Below, piece by piece: positions 8,116-17,286 of a DNA stretch of 34,286 bases. The notes beneath the pieces are model-generated. The model was not told where the DNA came from. It did no database searches and saw nothing but the letters and a program-made list of their open reading frames with translations. Source of the DNA: Kiritimatiellia bacterium (GTDB lineage: Bacteria > Verrucomicrobiota > Kiritimatiellia > RFP12 > UBA1067); assembly GCA_017418445.1 (NCBI GenBank), contig JAFONM010000071.1, forward strand, positions 1 through 34,286. The letters run 5' to 3'. How positions within the stretch are numbered: position 1 is the stretch's first letter; each line of letters opens with the position of its first letter. A program made the position numbers and the translations under genes.

Positions 8116-8969
8116 TTAAGATAGGCTGCCATCTTTCGTCTTCGGGCGGATACGTCGCAATGGGCCAGACCGCCGTGTCCATCGGCGCGAACGTCTTCCA
8201 GTTCTTCACGCGCAATCCGCGCGGAGGCGCCGCGAAGCCGCTCGACAGGGCGGACTGCCGCGCGTTCATGGAATACGCCGCCGGGCACGGCATTGGACCG
8301 ATACTCGCGCACGCGCCGTACACGCTCAACGCCGCGTCCGCGGAGCAGCGCACCCGCGACTTCGCGGAGTCCGTTTTCATCGACGACCTGAAGCGCCTCG
8401 AGCACACGCCCGGCGCGATGTACAACTTCCATCCGGGCTCCCACGTCGGACAGGGCGCGGACAAGGGGATCGAGCTCATATCCGGACTCCTGCTGCGCGT
8501 CTTCGCCGCCGCGAAGCCCGGGCACACGACGGTCCTCCTCGAGACGATGGCCGGCAAGGGGTCGGAGGTCGGGCGCACGTTCGAGGAAATCCGCGCAATC
8601 ATTGATCTGGTGGAGTCGAGGCTGCCAGCCGCAGGCCGCCCGCCTTCCCTCGGCGTCTGCCTCGACACATGCCACGTCTGGGACGGCGGATACGACATCG
8701 TGAACGACCTCGACGGAGTGGTCGGGGAGTTCGACAGGATCGTCGGGATCGACCGCCTGAAGGCGATTCACGCCAACGATTCGATGAACGTTCTCGGCGC
8801 GCACAAGGACAGGCACGAGAAGATCGGGAAGGGGAAGATCGGACTCGAGGCGTTCGGGCGGATAGTGAACCATCCGTCCCTCAGGGACCTGCCGTTCTAC
8901 CTCGAGACGCCCTGCGACCTGCAGGGCTACAAGGAGGAGATCGCGCTCCTGAAGTCGCTTAGGAGATAG
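8112..8969 (+). CDS. nfo: Endonuclease IV (AP endonuclease)
   Basis: The 285-residue TIM-barrel enzyme cuts DNA 5' to abasic sites in base-excision repair, using three zinc ions. Metal-ligand blocks are visible in family order: [10 protein letters not shown] at the N-terminus, [60 protein letters not shown] and FYLETP near the end. Length and order match the Nfo family. The ATG at 8112 overlaps the preceding stop as ATGA and begins directly with the conserved strand MIKIGCHLS. The longer open frame upstream has no family similarity. Confidence 0.96.
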   Translation: MIKIGCHLSSSGGYVAMGQTAVSIGANVFQFFTRNPRGGAAKPLDRADCRAFMEYAAGHGIGPILAHAPYTLNAASAEQRTRDFAESVFIDDLKRLEHTPGAMYNFHPGSHVGQGADKGIELISGLLLRVFAAAKPGHTTVLLETMAGKGSEVGRTFEEIRAIIDLVESRLPAAGRPPSLGVCLDTCHVWDGGYDIVNDLDGVVGEFDRIVGIDRLKAIHANDSMNVLGAHKDRHEKIGKGKIGLEAFGRIVNHPSLRDLPFYLETPCDLQGYKEEIALLKSLRR

Positions 8970-8999
8970 CAAGGAACAATGACGGGAGGCAATGCGCAG

Positions 9000-9824
9000 A
9001 TGAAGATATTCAGGGAACCGAAGAAGCTGCAGAAGTGGGCGCGCGGGCGCAGGACGGCGGGGGCGAAGATCGCCCTCGTCCCCACGATGGGATACCTGCA
9101 CGAGGGTCACCTCTCGCTCATCGCCGAGGCGAAGAGGCGCGGAGCGGACGAAATCATCGTCTCGGTGTTCGTGAACCCCGTCCAGTTCGGTCCGAACGAG
9201 GACTACGACAAGTATCCGCGCGACGAGAAGGCGGACCTCGCGAAGTGCCGCAGGGCCGGCGCGACCGCGGTCTTCTTCCCCACGCCGAAGAACATGTACC
9301 TCGACCGCCATTCGGTCTACGTAAGCGAGGAGGATCTCTCGAAGGGGCTCTGCGGCGCGCGCCGTCCGGGGCACTTCCGCGGAGTGTGCACCGTCGTCGC
9401 GAAGCTCTTCAACCTCGCGCATCCCGACTTCGCGGTCTTCGGACGCAAGGACTACCAGCAGGCGCAGGTGATCAGGCGCATGGTCCGGGATCTGAACTTC
9501 GACCTCTCTGTCGTCGTCGCGCCCATCGTGCGCGAACCCTCGGGACTCGCCCGTTCTTCCAGAAACACCTATCTCTCGCCCGCCGAGAGGGAGATGGCGC
9601 TCGCGCTGTCGAAGTCCCTGAGGACTGTCAAGACCGGATGCCTCGTCTCCTCGGAGCGGCGCCGCGTCCGGAGGATGCTGGAGAAGGCGGGACTCAGGGT
9701 GGACTACGTCGAGTTCGTGGACGGCGAGACGCTCGAGCCGGTCAAGACGACGAAGAAGGGCGCGTGCGTCCTTCTCGCGGCGTTCGCGGGCAGGACGCGC
9801 CTCATCGACAACCGCGTGCTGTGA
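9000..9824 (+). CDS. panC: Pantothenate synthetase
   Basis: The enzyme joins pantoate and beta-alanine with ATP in coenzyme A synthesis. It carries [13 protein letters not shown] with the HIGH-like [33 protein letters not shown] and [16 protein letters not shown], all active-site blocks of PanC. The ATG at 9000 is chosen because GGGAGG at 8984-8989 sits ten bases upstream and the resulting N-terminus ([11 protein letters not shown]) fits the family. The alternative ATG at 8979 would add seven residues and has AAGGA only three bases away. From 9000 the protein is 274 residues, slightly short but complete. panB and panD are not in the window. Confidence 0.95.
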   Translation: MKIFREPKKLQKWARGRRTAGAKIALVPTMGYLHEGHLSLIAEAKRRGADEIIVSVFVNPVQFGPNEDYDKYPRDEKADLAKCRRAGATAVFFPTPKNMYLDRHSVYVSEEDLSKGLCGARRPGHFRGVCTVVAKLFNLAHPDFAVFGRKDYQQAQVIRRMVRDLNFDLSVVVAPIVREPSGLARSSRNTYLSPAEREMALALSKSLRTVKTGCLVSSERRRVRRMLEKAGLRVDYVEFVDGETLEPVKTTKKGACVLLAAFAGRTRLIDNRVL

Positions 9825-9867
9825 GTGCGTGCAGTTTTTTTCATTCAACGCAACCAAGGAGAGGGCG

Positions 9868-11535
9868 ATGATTTCAGATCAGGTCAAGTCCGGCAAGGAG
9901 AGGGCCCCGCACAGGAGCCTCATGTTCGCCACCGGGATGAAGCGCAGGGACATGAAGAAGCCGTTCATCGGCATCTGCAATTCGTACGAGTCGTTCGTGC
10001 CCGGACACTGCCATCTCGACAAGGTGGGGGCGTTCCTCAGGAAGTGCATCGAGGAGGCCGGCGGCGTCGCGATGGAGTTCAACACGATAGCCGTCTGCGA
10101 CGGAATCGCGATGGGACATTCCGGAATGAAGTATTCGCTCCCCAGCCGCGAGCTTATCGCGGACTCCGTCGAATCGATCGCGCGCGCGCACTGCTTCGAC
10201 GCCATGATATGCGTCCCGAACTGCGACAAGATCGTCCCCGGGATGCTCATCGGCGCGCTCAGGGTGAACATCCCGACGATCTTCGCGTCCGGCGGACCGA
10301 TGGCTCCCGGAAAGAATCCGATCACCGGGGAGGACTCCGACCTCAATTCCGTATTCGAGGGCGTGGGCGCGGAGAATGCCGGAAGGATTTCCGCGAAGGA
10401 CCTCGAGAAGATCGAGGAGACGTCCTGCCCCGGGTGCGGCAGCTGCTCGGGCATGTTCACCGCGAACTCGATGAACTGCCTCTACGAGGCGCTCGGAATC
10501 GCGCTCCCGGGGAACGGCACGATACTCGCGACGGATCCGCGCCGCGCGGACCACTACAGGGCGTCCGCCAGGCGCATCGTCCAGATGGCGAAGAAGGGCG
10601 GACCTCTTCCGCGGGAGCTCGTCACGGAGGACTCCCTCGACAACGCGCTCACCCTGGACATGGCGATGGGCGGCTCCACGAACACCGTCCTTCACACGCT
10701 CGCGATCGCCCGCGAGGCGGATGTCCCGTTCAGCCTCGGGCGCATGAACGAACTCTCCGCCCGCACGCCCTACGTCTGCAAGCTCGCGCCGTCCGGACAC
10801 TACCACGTCTCCGACCTCGACCGTGCAGGCGGAGTAATGGCGATCCTGAAGAGGCTTCCCGCGAAGCTCATCCACCAGGGCGCTCCGACCGTCTCCGGAA
10901 AGACCATTGGCGCGCAGATCCGCGCCGCGAAGATCAGGGACGACGACGTCATCCGCAGGCTCGACAGCGCCTACTCGCAGGACGGCGGACTCTGCGTGCT
11001 CTGGGGCAACCTCGCGGAGAAGGGATCGGTCGTCAAGAAAGGCGGCGTCGCGCCGTCGATGATGAAGTTCACCGGGAAGGCCGTCTGCTTCGATTCGCAG
11101 GAGGACGCCTGCAGGGGAATCCTCGGCGGGAAGGTGAAGCCCGGTCATGTCGTGGTCATCCGCTACGAGGGACCGAAGGGCGGGCCCGGCATGCAGGAGA
11201 TGCTCGCGCCGACAAGCTACATCATCGGTGCCGGACTCGGCGAATCCGTCGCGCTCATCACCGACGGACGCTTCTCGGGAGCGACCCACGGCGCGTGCGT
11301 CGGACACGTCTCGCCCGAAGCCGCCGAGGGAGGACTCATCGGACTGCTCAGGAACGGCGACGAAATCACGATCGACATTCCCCGTCGTTCGATATCCGCG
11401 GCCCTTTCAAGGAAGGAGATCGCGGCCCGCGCGAAGAAGGCGAAGAAGTGGACTCCGCGCATCCGCGGAGGCTGGCTGGAGCGCTATGCGCGCCTGGTGG
11501 GCAACGCCTCCACGGGCGCGAGTCTCAAGGCCTAG
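9868..11535 (+). CDS. ilvD: Dihydroxy-acid dehydratase
   Basis: The 555-residue enzyme dehydrates 2,3-dihydroxy acids to 2-keto acids in valine, leucine and isoleucine synthesis, and its product also feeds pantothenate. It has the family blocks [43 protein letters not shown] (cluster Cys119), [20 protein letters not shown] (Cys190/Cys193 region), [13 protein letters not shown] and the C-terminal [13 protein letters not shown]. The ATG at 9868 has AAGGAG six bases upstream. An in-frame GTG at 9829 would add 13 non-conserved residues. The gene follows panC by 43 bases that include a T7 run but no convincing stem, so readthrough from panC is likely. Confidence 0.96.
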   Translation: MISDQVKSGKERAPHRSLMFATGMKRRDMKKPFIGICNSYESFVPGHCHLDKVGAFLRKCIEEAGGVAMEFNTIAVCDGIAMGHSGMKYSLPSRELIADSVESIARAHCFDAMICVPNCDKIVPGMLIGALRVNIPTIFASGGPMAPGKNPITGEDSDLNSVFEGVGAENAGRISAKDLEKIEETSCPGCGSCSGMFTANSMNCLYEALGIALPGNGTILATDPRRADHYRASARRIVQMAKKGGPLPRELVTEDSLDNALTLDMAMGGSTNTVLHTLAIAREADVPFSLGRMNELSARTPYVCKLAPSGHYHVSDLDRAGGVMAILKRLPAKLIHQGAPTVSGKTIGAQIRAAKIRDDDVIRRLDSAYSQDGGLCVLWGNLAEKGSVVKKGGVAPSMMKFTGKAVCFDSQEDACRGILGGKVKPGHVVVIRYEGPKGGPGMQEMLAPTSYIIGAGLGESVALITDGRFSGATHGACVGHVSPEAAEGGLIGLLRNGDEITIDIPRRSISAALSRKEIAARAKKAKKWTPRIRGGWLERYARLVGNASTGASLKA

Positions 11536-11563
11536 TTCCTGGCGGACGTCCCGCCGCGCAATG

Positions 11564-11592
11564 TTGTCACGGGCGTCGGAATAGTGTATAAT
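11564..11592 (+). promoter_or_regulatory. Sigma-70-type promoter for the htrA-like pair; near-leaderless
   Basis: TTGTCA at 11564-11569 and TATAAT at 11587-11592 are separated by exactly 17 bases, a near-consensus promoter. The -10 ends nine bases before the ATG at 11602, so the predicted start site (about 11599-11601) leaves a leader of zero to three bases without a ribosome-binding site. Confidence 0.78.
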
Positions 11593-11601
11593 AGCGTCGG
11601 T

Positions 11602-12984
11602 ATGCAGACAATACGCAATCAGTTGGCGCGGACTCTTGCCGTCGCCGCGGCGGCCTCGTCGCTGGTCCTTCTCGCAGGGTGTGTCACGTCGGCCGATACG
11701 CCGCACGACTTCCGCAAGACGATCGCGAGCGCGAAGGAGTCCGTCTTCCCGGCGCTCGTATACGTCCGCGTAGTTTCCTCGGACCTCGATTCGGGCAAGA
11801 ACGACAAGGTCGTCTCGAGCGGATCGGGCGTCGTCATCACCCCCGACGGCGAGCTCCTCACGAACCACCACGTCATAGACAAGGCGACTGAGATACGCTG
11901 CCTTCTCGCGGACGGATCGTCCTACGAGGCGGAGGTCGTAGGCGACGACAAGGACCTCGACATAGCCGTCCTCAGGCTCAGGCGCGGAGATGCAACTGCG
12001 GCGCTTCCGTACGCGGTCCTTTCGACCAACACGGTGTCGATAGGCGACGTGGTCCTCGCGATGGGCGCTCCGTGGGGGCTCGCGAGGTCCGTCTCGATGG
12101 GCATAATCTCGTGCACCGACCGCTATCTGGAGGGATGCGGACAGTACACGCTCTGGTACCAGACGGACGCCGCGATATCGCCCGGCAACTCGGGCGGACC
12201 GCTCGTGGACACCGAAGGACGCGTCGTCGGAATCAACGCTCGAGGAGTCACGTTGGGCGCGCAGGCGTTCACGATTCCGTCGCCGATAATCCTCGAGGTC
12301 CTCCCGAACCTCAGGAAGTACGGCAACGCGCACTGGTCGTGGTTCGGATTCCGGTTCCAGCCGCTCCACGACTTCGACCGCAACATCCGCTTCGCGGCGA
12401 CGAACGGCGTCATCGTCTCCGGGACGGATCCGGCGAGTCCCGCGCGAGAGGCGGGCGTGAAGCCCAACGACCGCGTGGTCGCGATCGACGGCATGGCCGT
12501 CGACGGCGGGAGCTGGGAGAGCCTGCCGGCGATAGAGCGCGAACTCGGACGTCGGCCGGTCGGCACGAAGGTCCGGTTCGAGGTGGACCGCGCGGGCAGG
12601 ACGCTGACATTCGAGATCGCACCGCGCGAGAAGGGCGCGGTCGAGGGCGAGGAGAAGGTGTTCCCGCGCTGGGGCTTCACGGCGAAGGAGATCAACGCCT
12701 TCGCGAATCCGGAGCTTGCCTTCTTCGCGAAGAACGGAGGGGTCTTCGTCTCCGCCGTCGCGTGGGACGGGAACGCCGAGCGCGCGAAGCTCAAGGAGCG
12801 CGACATAATAGTCTCCATCGACGGGAAGGGCGTGAAGACCATCAGCGAGCTCGACGCCGTCTACGAAGCGGCGCTGAAGGGGCTTCCGTCCAAGACACAG
12901 ATGAGCCTTGGCGTGATGCGCGGAGGCCGCCGGATCGAAATCGTCCTCAACTACACGGAAGACACGGAAAAGGAGTCGCTCTGA
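11602..12984 (+). CDS. HtrA/DegP-like serine protease lipoprotein with two PDZ domains
   Basis: The 460-residue protein has a signal peptide ending in the lipobox LLAGC (lipidated Cys27). A trypsin-like domain (about 45-235) has the full triad: His90 in TNHHVID, Asp120 in DLDIAVL and Ser197 in SPGNSGGPL. Two PDZ domains follow (about 245-340 and 355-450). It should be a membrane-anchored periplasmic quality-control protease. The ATG at 11602 is chosen because it starts the signal peptide; the in-frame GTG at 11584 lies within the promoter and would add six residues ahead of it. An extra His next to the catalytic His (TNHH, where TNNH is usual) is a minor variation. Its stop overlaps the next start by one base, coupling it to a related protein that seems to have lost catalysis. 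Confidence 0.93.
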   Translation: MQTIRNQLARTLAVAAAASSLVLLAGCVTSADTPHDFRKTIASAKESVFPALVYVRVVSSDLDSGKNDKVVSSGSGVVITPDGELLTNHHVIDKATEIRCLLADGSSYEAEVVGDDKDLDIAVLRLRRGDATAALPYAVLSTNTVSIGDVVLAMGAPWGLARSVSMGIISCTDRYLEGCGQYTLWYQTDAAISPGNSGGPLVDTEGRVVGINARGVTLGAQAFTIPSPIILEVLPNLRKYGNAHWSWFGFRFQPLHDFDRNIRFAATNGVIVSGTDPASPAREAGVKPNDRVVAIDGMAVDGGSWESLPAIERELGRRPVGTKVRFEVDRAGRTLTFEIAPREKGAVEGEEKVFPRWGFTAKEINAFANPELAFFAKNGGVFVSAVAWDGNAERAKLKERDIIVSIDGKGVKTISELDAVYEAALKGLPSKTQMSLGVMRGGRRIEIVLNYTEDTEKESL

Positions 12985-15158
12985 TGAAATGCATTCTCAC
13001 GATGGTCGTCGCAGCCGCGGCGGTTTTCAGTTCCGCCGCGGACACGGGTTCAGTCGACCGCGTCGCCCGCACCAGGAAGCTCGTTTCCGAGTACGGCGAT
13101 TCAGTCGCCATGGTCGCGTTCTACTTCAGGACGGAGCCGGACGGCACTGCGCCTACGTTCTCGATTCCGTACCTCTGCCCCAACTGCAACTCCACGCACT
13201 ATCGCGGGGCCGACGACTACCTCAAGGAAAACCGTCCGTTCGAGTGCGCGGGATTCTTCCTGTCGGGCGACGAGGTGCTTGTGCAGGACCCGCTCCTGCG
13301 CTCCGCGTGGGTCGATCGCATAGAGGTGCGGTTCGGGAAGTCCCAGACGAAGTATCCCGCGAGGCCGGTCGCCACGTTTCCGGCGGAAGGCGGGATGCTT
13401 CTGAGGACCGACAGGCCCGTCGAAGGCGCGAAGCCGCTGGAGTTCGCGAAGGCGGAGAAGGCGCCGGAGAAGCCGGTCTACTTCTACCTCGTCCGGGAGA
13501 AGGGGTTCGCGGTGGCCGGCATCAAGGACTCCAGGGCCGCCGAGTTTCGGCACTTCGTCGACCTCGGGCGCGACATCGCCGGCGGAGTGCCAAACACGAT
13601 CGTCATCGACGAGAACGACCGTCCCGTGACGGTCGCGCTGCAGCAGAGATTCGACCTCGGAGGCGAGGTGACGGCTCCGCCCGCGGAATGGAAGCGCGAC
13701 GCACCCGACGCCTGCGACAGAAAGTGCGCCGCGGCGGAAAAGGCGCTTGCCGCGGCCGTGGTTCCGGTGTACATCCGGCTGGACGCGAAGGAGAAGGAGC
13801 GCGACTCGTACAGATTCCGTTCATGGAGCAGCGACGGCGACAATGTCAAGGACGAGAACGACACGTGCGGCTACGCGCTTCCCGGCGGTAAGCTGCTCGT
13901 TCCCATCAAGATGAACGCGGACGAGACGGCGCGCATATCGAAGATGGAGGCGACGCTGCCGGACGGAACGAAGCGCGACCTCGAGTTCGTCGGATCGGTC
14001 GACACGTACGGGGCTGTCGTCGTGGAGTTCGCCGGCGAGGCTCCGAAGGGGCTTTCGCCGCTCGGACTCTACGACGGGACCATAACCGACCTCTTTCTAG
14101 GGAAGGTCGTCTGCGCCTCTCGTAAGAACATCGGCGGAAAGCTGTCGGTCAAGGCGTCCATGTCGGAGGTCGGCGAATTCGCCGTGGGCTTCGACGAGAA
14201 GCTCGAATTCAGCGTTTCGTCCGGCAAGGGCGGTTCGGCGTTCGTCCTGACGGAGGACGGCAGGCTCGTCGCGATAGAGCTTTCGCGCCGCTCTTCCAGG
14301 AAGAGATACGGAGACAGCGACGAGCTTGTGTACGGCGAGGAGCTCGCGGCTCTGATGTCCGGCAGGGCGGCTTACGACGCCGAGCTCGTTCCGAGAACGG
14401 GCGAGGACCGCATCCGCACCGCCTGGATCGGGGTCGAGGTGCAGCAGCTTACGGATTCGATAGCGCGCGAGAAGAAGGCCGCGGCCTTCCTTCACACGGG
14501 CATGACCGATACCGACGGATCGCTTGTCTCGAAGGTCTATCCCGGGACGCCGGCGGCGGAGCTCGGAATCAAGGAAGGCGACGTCCTTCTCGACGTGAGG
14601 ATCGCCGGGACGGAGAACCGCAGGGATCTCGAGGCGGAGTCGTATGAAATGTCCGGCATCGACTGGAGCGAGGTGTACGAGAAGGTTCCGCTGGACATGT
14701 TCGGGCGCGTGGACGTTACGCCGTGGCCTGCCGTCGACAAGGGCGTCAACTCCGTCTTCACGGAAATCGGCATAGGCGAGAGCGTGATCGTGGCATGGGT
14801 TTCGGACGGCGTCCGCAGGGAGGGGGAGACGGTCCTCAGGTCCGCGCCCCCCTACTTCAGGAACGCCCCGAAGGCGCGCATGAAGGACGTCGGTCTCGTC
14901 GTAAAGGACATGACGTTCGAGGTGCGCGGATACTTCCGCTTCGACGACGACGCTCCGGGCGTCGTCATCGCGAAGGTCAAGCCCGGCTCTCCCGCGGCGA
15001 TCGCGGGACTGAGGCCGTACGAGATCGTCACGGAGGTCGACGGAGCCAAGGTCGCGGACGCGAAGTCGTTCGCCGCCGCCGTCAAGGACAGGAAGGAGAT
15101 CACTCTTTCGGTCCGCCGCCTGAGCGCGACGCGCATGGTGAAGATATCCGTGAAGTGA
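12984..15158 (+). CDS. Exported HtrA-like pseudoprotease with degenerate trypsin-like domains and two PDZ domains
   Basis: The 724-residue protein has a signal peptide (about 1-19), a CPNC motif at 65-68, and two regions that resemble a worn HtrA barrel (about 86-228 and 296-435). Two PDZ-like domains follow (about 478-618 and 634-722; GSLVSKVYPGTPAAELGIKEGDVLLDVRI and GVVIAKVKPGSPAAIAGLRP are typical carboxylate-loop and helix segments read in part). In the second barrel GKGGSAFVLTEDGRLVAIEL aligns with GNSGGPLVDTEGRVVGINAR of the upstream protease. The nucleophile Ser is absent there, and VQDPL or VPIKM stand where TNHHV would be. I infer a non-catalytic partner or scaffold for the upstream protease. 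The PDZ call is firm; the pseudoprotease call rests on eye alignment. Confidence 0.8.
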   Translation: MKCILTMVVAAAAVFSSAADTGSVDRVARTRKLVSEYGDSVAMVAFYFRTEPDGTAPTFSIPYLCPNCNSTHYRGADDYLKENRPFECAGFFLSGDEVLVQDPLLRSAWVDRIEVRFGKSQTKYPARPVATFPAEGGMLLRTDRPVEGAKPLEFAKAEKAPEKPVYFYLVREKGFAVAGIKDSRAAEFRHFVDLGRDIAGGVPNTIVIDENDRPVTVALQQRFDLGGEVTAPPAEWKRDAPDACDRKCAAAEKALAAAVVPVYIRLDAKEKERDSYRFRSWSSDGDNVKDENDTCGYALPGGKLLVPIKMNADETARISKMEATLPDGTKRDLEFVGSVDTYGAVVVEFAGEAPKGLSPLGLYDGTITDLFLGKVVCASRKNIGGKLSVKASMSEVGEFAVGFDEKLEFSVSSGKGGSAFVLTEDGRLVAIELSRRSSRKRYGDSDELVYGEELAALMSGRAAYDAELVPRTGEDRIRTAWIGVEVQQLTDSIAREKKAAAFLHTGMTDTDGSLVSKVYPGTPAAELGIKEGDVLLDVRIAGTENRRDLEAESYEMSGIDWSEVYEKVPLDMFGRVDVTPWPAVDKGVNSVFTEIGIGESVIVAWVSDGVRREGETVLRSAPPYFRNAPKARMKDVGLVVKDMTFEVRGYFRFDDDAPGVVIAKVKPGSPAAIAGLRPYEIVTEVDGAKVADAKSFAAAVKDRKEITLSVRRLSATRMVKISVK

Positions 15159-15186
15159 CGCATCGCATCCGCCGGTCCCGGACCGT

Positions 15187-15219
15187 CGCCGCGTCCCATT
15201 GCCCGCGGCGCCTATTTTT
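15187..15219 (+). terminator. Intrinsic terminator after the pseudoprotease gene
   Basis: CGCCGCG (15187-15193) and CGCGGCG (15204-15210) form a perfect seven-base stem with a ten-base loop, followed by CCTATTTTT. The -35 region of the next promoter (TTGCCC, 15199-15204) lies inside the loop and the edge of the stem, so terminator and promoter overlap. Confidence 0.65.
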
Positions 15220-15227
15220 GGTATAAT
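15199..15227 (+). promoter_or_regulatory. Promoter for the greA-dksA-lspA-miaA unit
   Basis: TATAAT at 15222-15227 has TGG directly before it (extended -10). TTGCCC at 15199-15204 stands 17 bases upstream as a four-of-six -35. The predicted start is near 15234, with AAGGAG at 15244-15249 ahead of the ATG at 15257. Confidence 0.72.
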
Positions 15228-15256
15228 CTCCGCACTTCATTTCAAAGGAGACATAG

Positions 15257-17269
15257 ATGGCAGCAACAGAAGAACTGGTTGGCAAGTTGAAGGAGTTTGC
15301 GGAGAAGCAGGACTTTGGCGGTGCGTTCGCCCTTGTCCGCGAACATCAGGCGGAGCTCGACAAGGGCCTGACCGGAGAGGGGATACGCGACGAACTGAAG
15401 AAGACGACCAAGGATCGTCTTCTTCTTTCTTTTCTGGACGCGGCGGGATTCGGAGAGAAGCCGCTCGACAAGTCGCTGTTCATAGTGGAGAAGCTTCGCG
15501 GCTTCACGCCCGGGACGCTGGTCCTCAACGAGACGTGGGGGGTCGGCAAGGTCAAGAGGGCGGACGACTTCTACCGCAAGATCACGGTCGACTTCAAGAT
15601 GAAGAGGGGCCATCAGTTCACATATGCCGCCGCGGTCGACCTTCTCGAGAGGGCGCCCGAGGACCACGTCCTCGTCCTCAGGGAGGCGGATCGCGCCGCA
15701 TACGACGCCCTTTTCGAGAAGAAGGGCGAATTCATCAAGGCGGTTCTGAAGAGCTACGGCGACATGCCTGCGACGAAGCTCGAGAGCGTGTGCGTCTCGA
15801 CCGGGATGGTCAAGGCCGCGAACTGGAAGAAGTACTGGGACGCGGCGCGCGCGGAACTCAGGGCCGACAAGCTGGTCGAGATCCCGGCGAAGCGCGCGGA
15901 TCCGATCCGCCTCAGGGCGTCCGCCGAGAACTACGGAGACAGCTGGCTCACGGCGTTCTCGCACGAGACCGACCCGAAGCTCATCCTCGCCTCGGCGCGC
16001 GAATTCGTCGAGGAGGGCAGGTTCAAGACCGCCAGCGACGCGGAGAAGGCGGTGGTCGGCGAGAGGCTCGCGTTCGCGATCACCGCGTCGCGCAACGTCG
16101 ACGACGCGCTGTACGCGCGGCTCGCATGCATGCTGACGAAGCTCGGCTTTGAGAAGCCGCCGGCCGCGGAGATGCGCGACTACCTCTGGGACCGCAGGCG
16201 CTTCGTCAAGTCGGCGGCGGACCTGCCTTCGCGCGAAGTCGGCGACATGATCCGCTTCATCGCGACCGACGCGGACGCGAAGGAGCGCGTCTACAAGGCG
16301 ATTCCCGCCCTCTGCTTCACGGCCGTCTCGGAGATCGTCTCCCAGTTCGGCGACGATCCGGCGTGCCGCAGGGCGGTCGGCGACCTGCTTCGCTCCGAGG
16401 CCGCTCCTGCGACGCTCGTCACGCTCGTCGTGGGCAAGTACGAGAAGTTCGCCGGCTGGGAGGAGCTTCCGCCCCTGGTCACGATACTTTCGCACGCCGT
16501 CGCCCTCGGCGAAGGCCGCCAGAACGGCGAGATCCTCAGGATGCAGAACATCGTCAGGCGCCTCTTCGGGGACGAGAAGTGGCTGTCCAAGATGTTCGCC
16601 GCGCTCAATCCCGCCGACCAGGTGCTCTTCTTCGAGCGCTTCCAGGCCTCCATAGCGTGGGATCCCTCGACGCACCACACGACGGTCGTCAGGATGACCC
16701 ACATCGTTCCCGAACTCGCGAGCCATGTCGTCAAGGTCGAGAAGAAGAAGGATTACGCGCGCGTCACGTCCTTCCGCGCCTACGCGACGAAGAAGGCGGA
16801 GTATCTCAAGCTCATCAACGAGGACATGCCCGAGAACGTCCGCAAGATCGAGTTCGCGAAGGGCTTCGGAGACCTCTCCGAGAACGCCGAATACCAGTAC
16901 GCGAAGGACGAACAGCGCCAGCTCATGCAGAAGCAGTCGCTCATGCAGGCCGATCTCGAGGCCGTCAAGGCGGGCGACTTCTCCGACGCCACGACCGACG
17001 AGGTCATGCCCGGCGTCACCGTCGTCATCTCCACGCCGGAGGGCGAGAAGACGTACCACGTCCTCGGCGAGTGGGACAACGACATCGAGAAGGGGATCAT
17101 CTCCTCGAAGACGCGTCTCGCGCAGAACATGCTCGGCAAGAAGGTCGGCGACCAGTTCGAGCTTCCCGGCGCCGAAGGCACGGTGAAGCTTGCGACGGTC
17201 AAGGAGATTCGCGCGCTTTCCGAAGACGTCCGCGAGTGGATGAAGCTTCCGCCCGGAATGCAAATCTGA
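15257..17269 (+). CDS. greA: Transcription elongation factor GreA with a very long N-terminal extension
   Basis: Only the last 160 or so residues of this 670-residue protein are GreA. A coiled coil (about 512-590) carries the tip GDLSENAEY near 539-547, whose Asp and Glu coordinate the Mg ion for transcript cleavage. A FKBP-like C-terminal domain (about 590-665) follows, with GKKVGDQFELPG. The first 500 residues are mostly helical, charged and of unknown function, with a short beta-rich patch near 90-120 (TWGVGKVKRADDFYRKITVD). Chlamydial GreA proteins are known to have a similar large extension, which supports a PVC origin. The factor enters the secondary channel of RNA polymerase to rescue backtracked complexes. 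It has its own promoter and AAGGAG. A DksA-like gene follows 17 bases downstream. Confidence 0.9.
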   Translation: MAATEELVGKLKEFAEKQDFGGAFALVREHQAELDKGLTGEGIRDELKKTTKDRLLLSFLDAAGFGEKPLDKSLFIVEKLRGFTPGTLVLNETWGVGKVKRADDFYRKITVDFKMKRGHQFTYAAAVDLLERAPEDHVLVLREADRAAYDALFEKKGEFIKAVLKSYGDMPATKLESVCVSTGMVKAANWKKYWDAARAELRADKLVEIPAKRADPIRLRASAENYGDSWLTAFSHETDPKLILASAREFVEEGRFKTASDAEKAVVGERLAFAITASRNVDDALYARLACMLTKLGFEKPPAAEMRDYLWDRRRFVKSAADLPSREVGDMIRFIATDADAKERVYKAIPALCFTAVSEIVSQFGDDPACRRAVGDLLRSEAAPATLVTLVVGKYEKFAGWEELPPLVTILSHAVALGEGRQNGEILRMQNIVRRLFGDEKWLSKMFAALNPADQVLFFERFQASIAWDPSTHHTTVVRMTHIVPELASHVVKVEKKKDYARVTSFRAYATKKAEYLKLINEDMPENVRKIEFAKGFGDLSENAEYQYAKDEQRQLMQKQSLMQADLEAVKAGDFSDATTDEVMPGVTVVISTPEGEKTYHVLGEWDNDIEKGIISSKTRLAQNMLGKKVGDQFELPGAEGTVKLATVKEIRALSEDVREWMKLPPGMQI

Positions 17270-17286
17270 AGAAAAGGAGGTGCCAC

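Noticed and set aside
9815-9841. T run after panC as a possible terminator
   Set aside because: No stable stem can be formed from the bases before it; the repeated GCGTGC is direct, not inverted.
9829-9867. GTG start adding 13 residues to IlvD
   Set aside because: The extra residues are encoded by the T-rich spacer and not family-like; AAGGAG fits the ATG at 9868.
11584-11601. In-frame GTG start for the HtrA-like protease
   Set aside because: It lies within the promoter region next to the -10 element, and would put six residues ahead of a typical lipoprotein signal peptide.
15242-17263. 673-codon minus-strand open frame opposite greA
   Set aside because: Same cause: low-complexity Arg/Leu/Glu/Asp composition and complete overlap with the recognised GreA gene.
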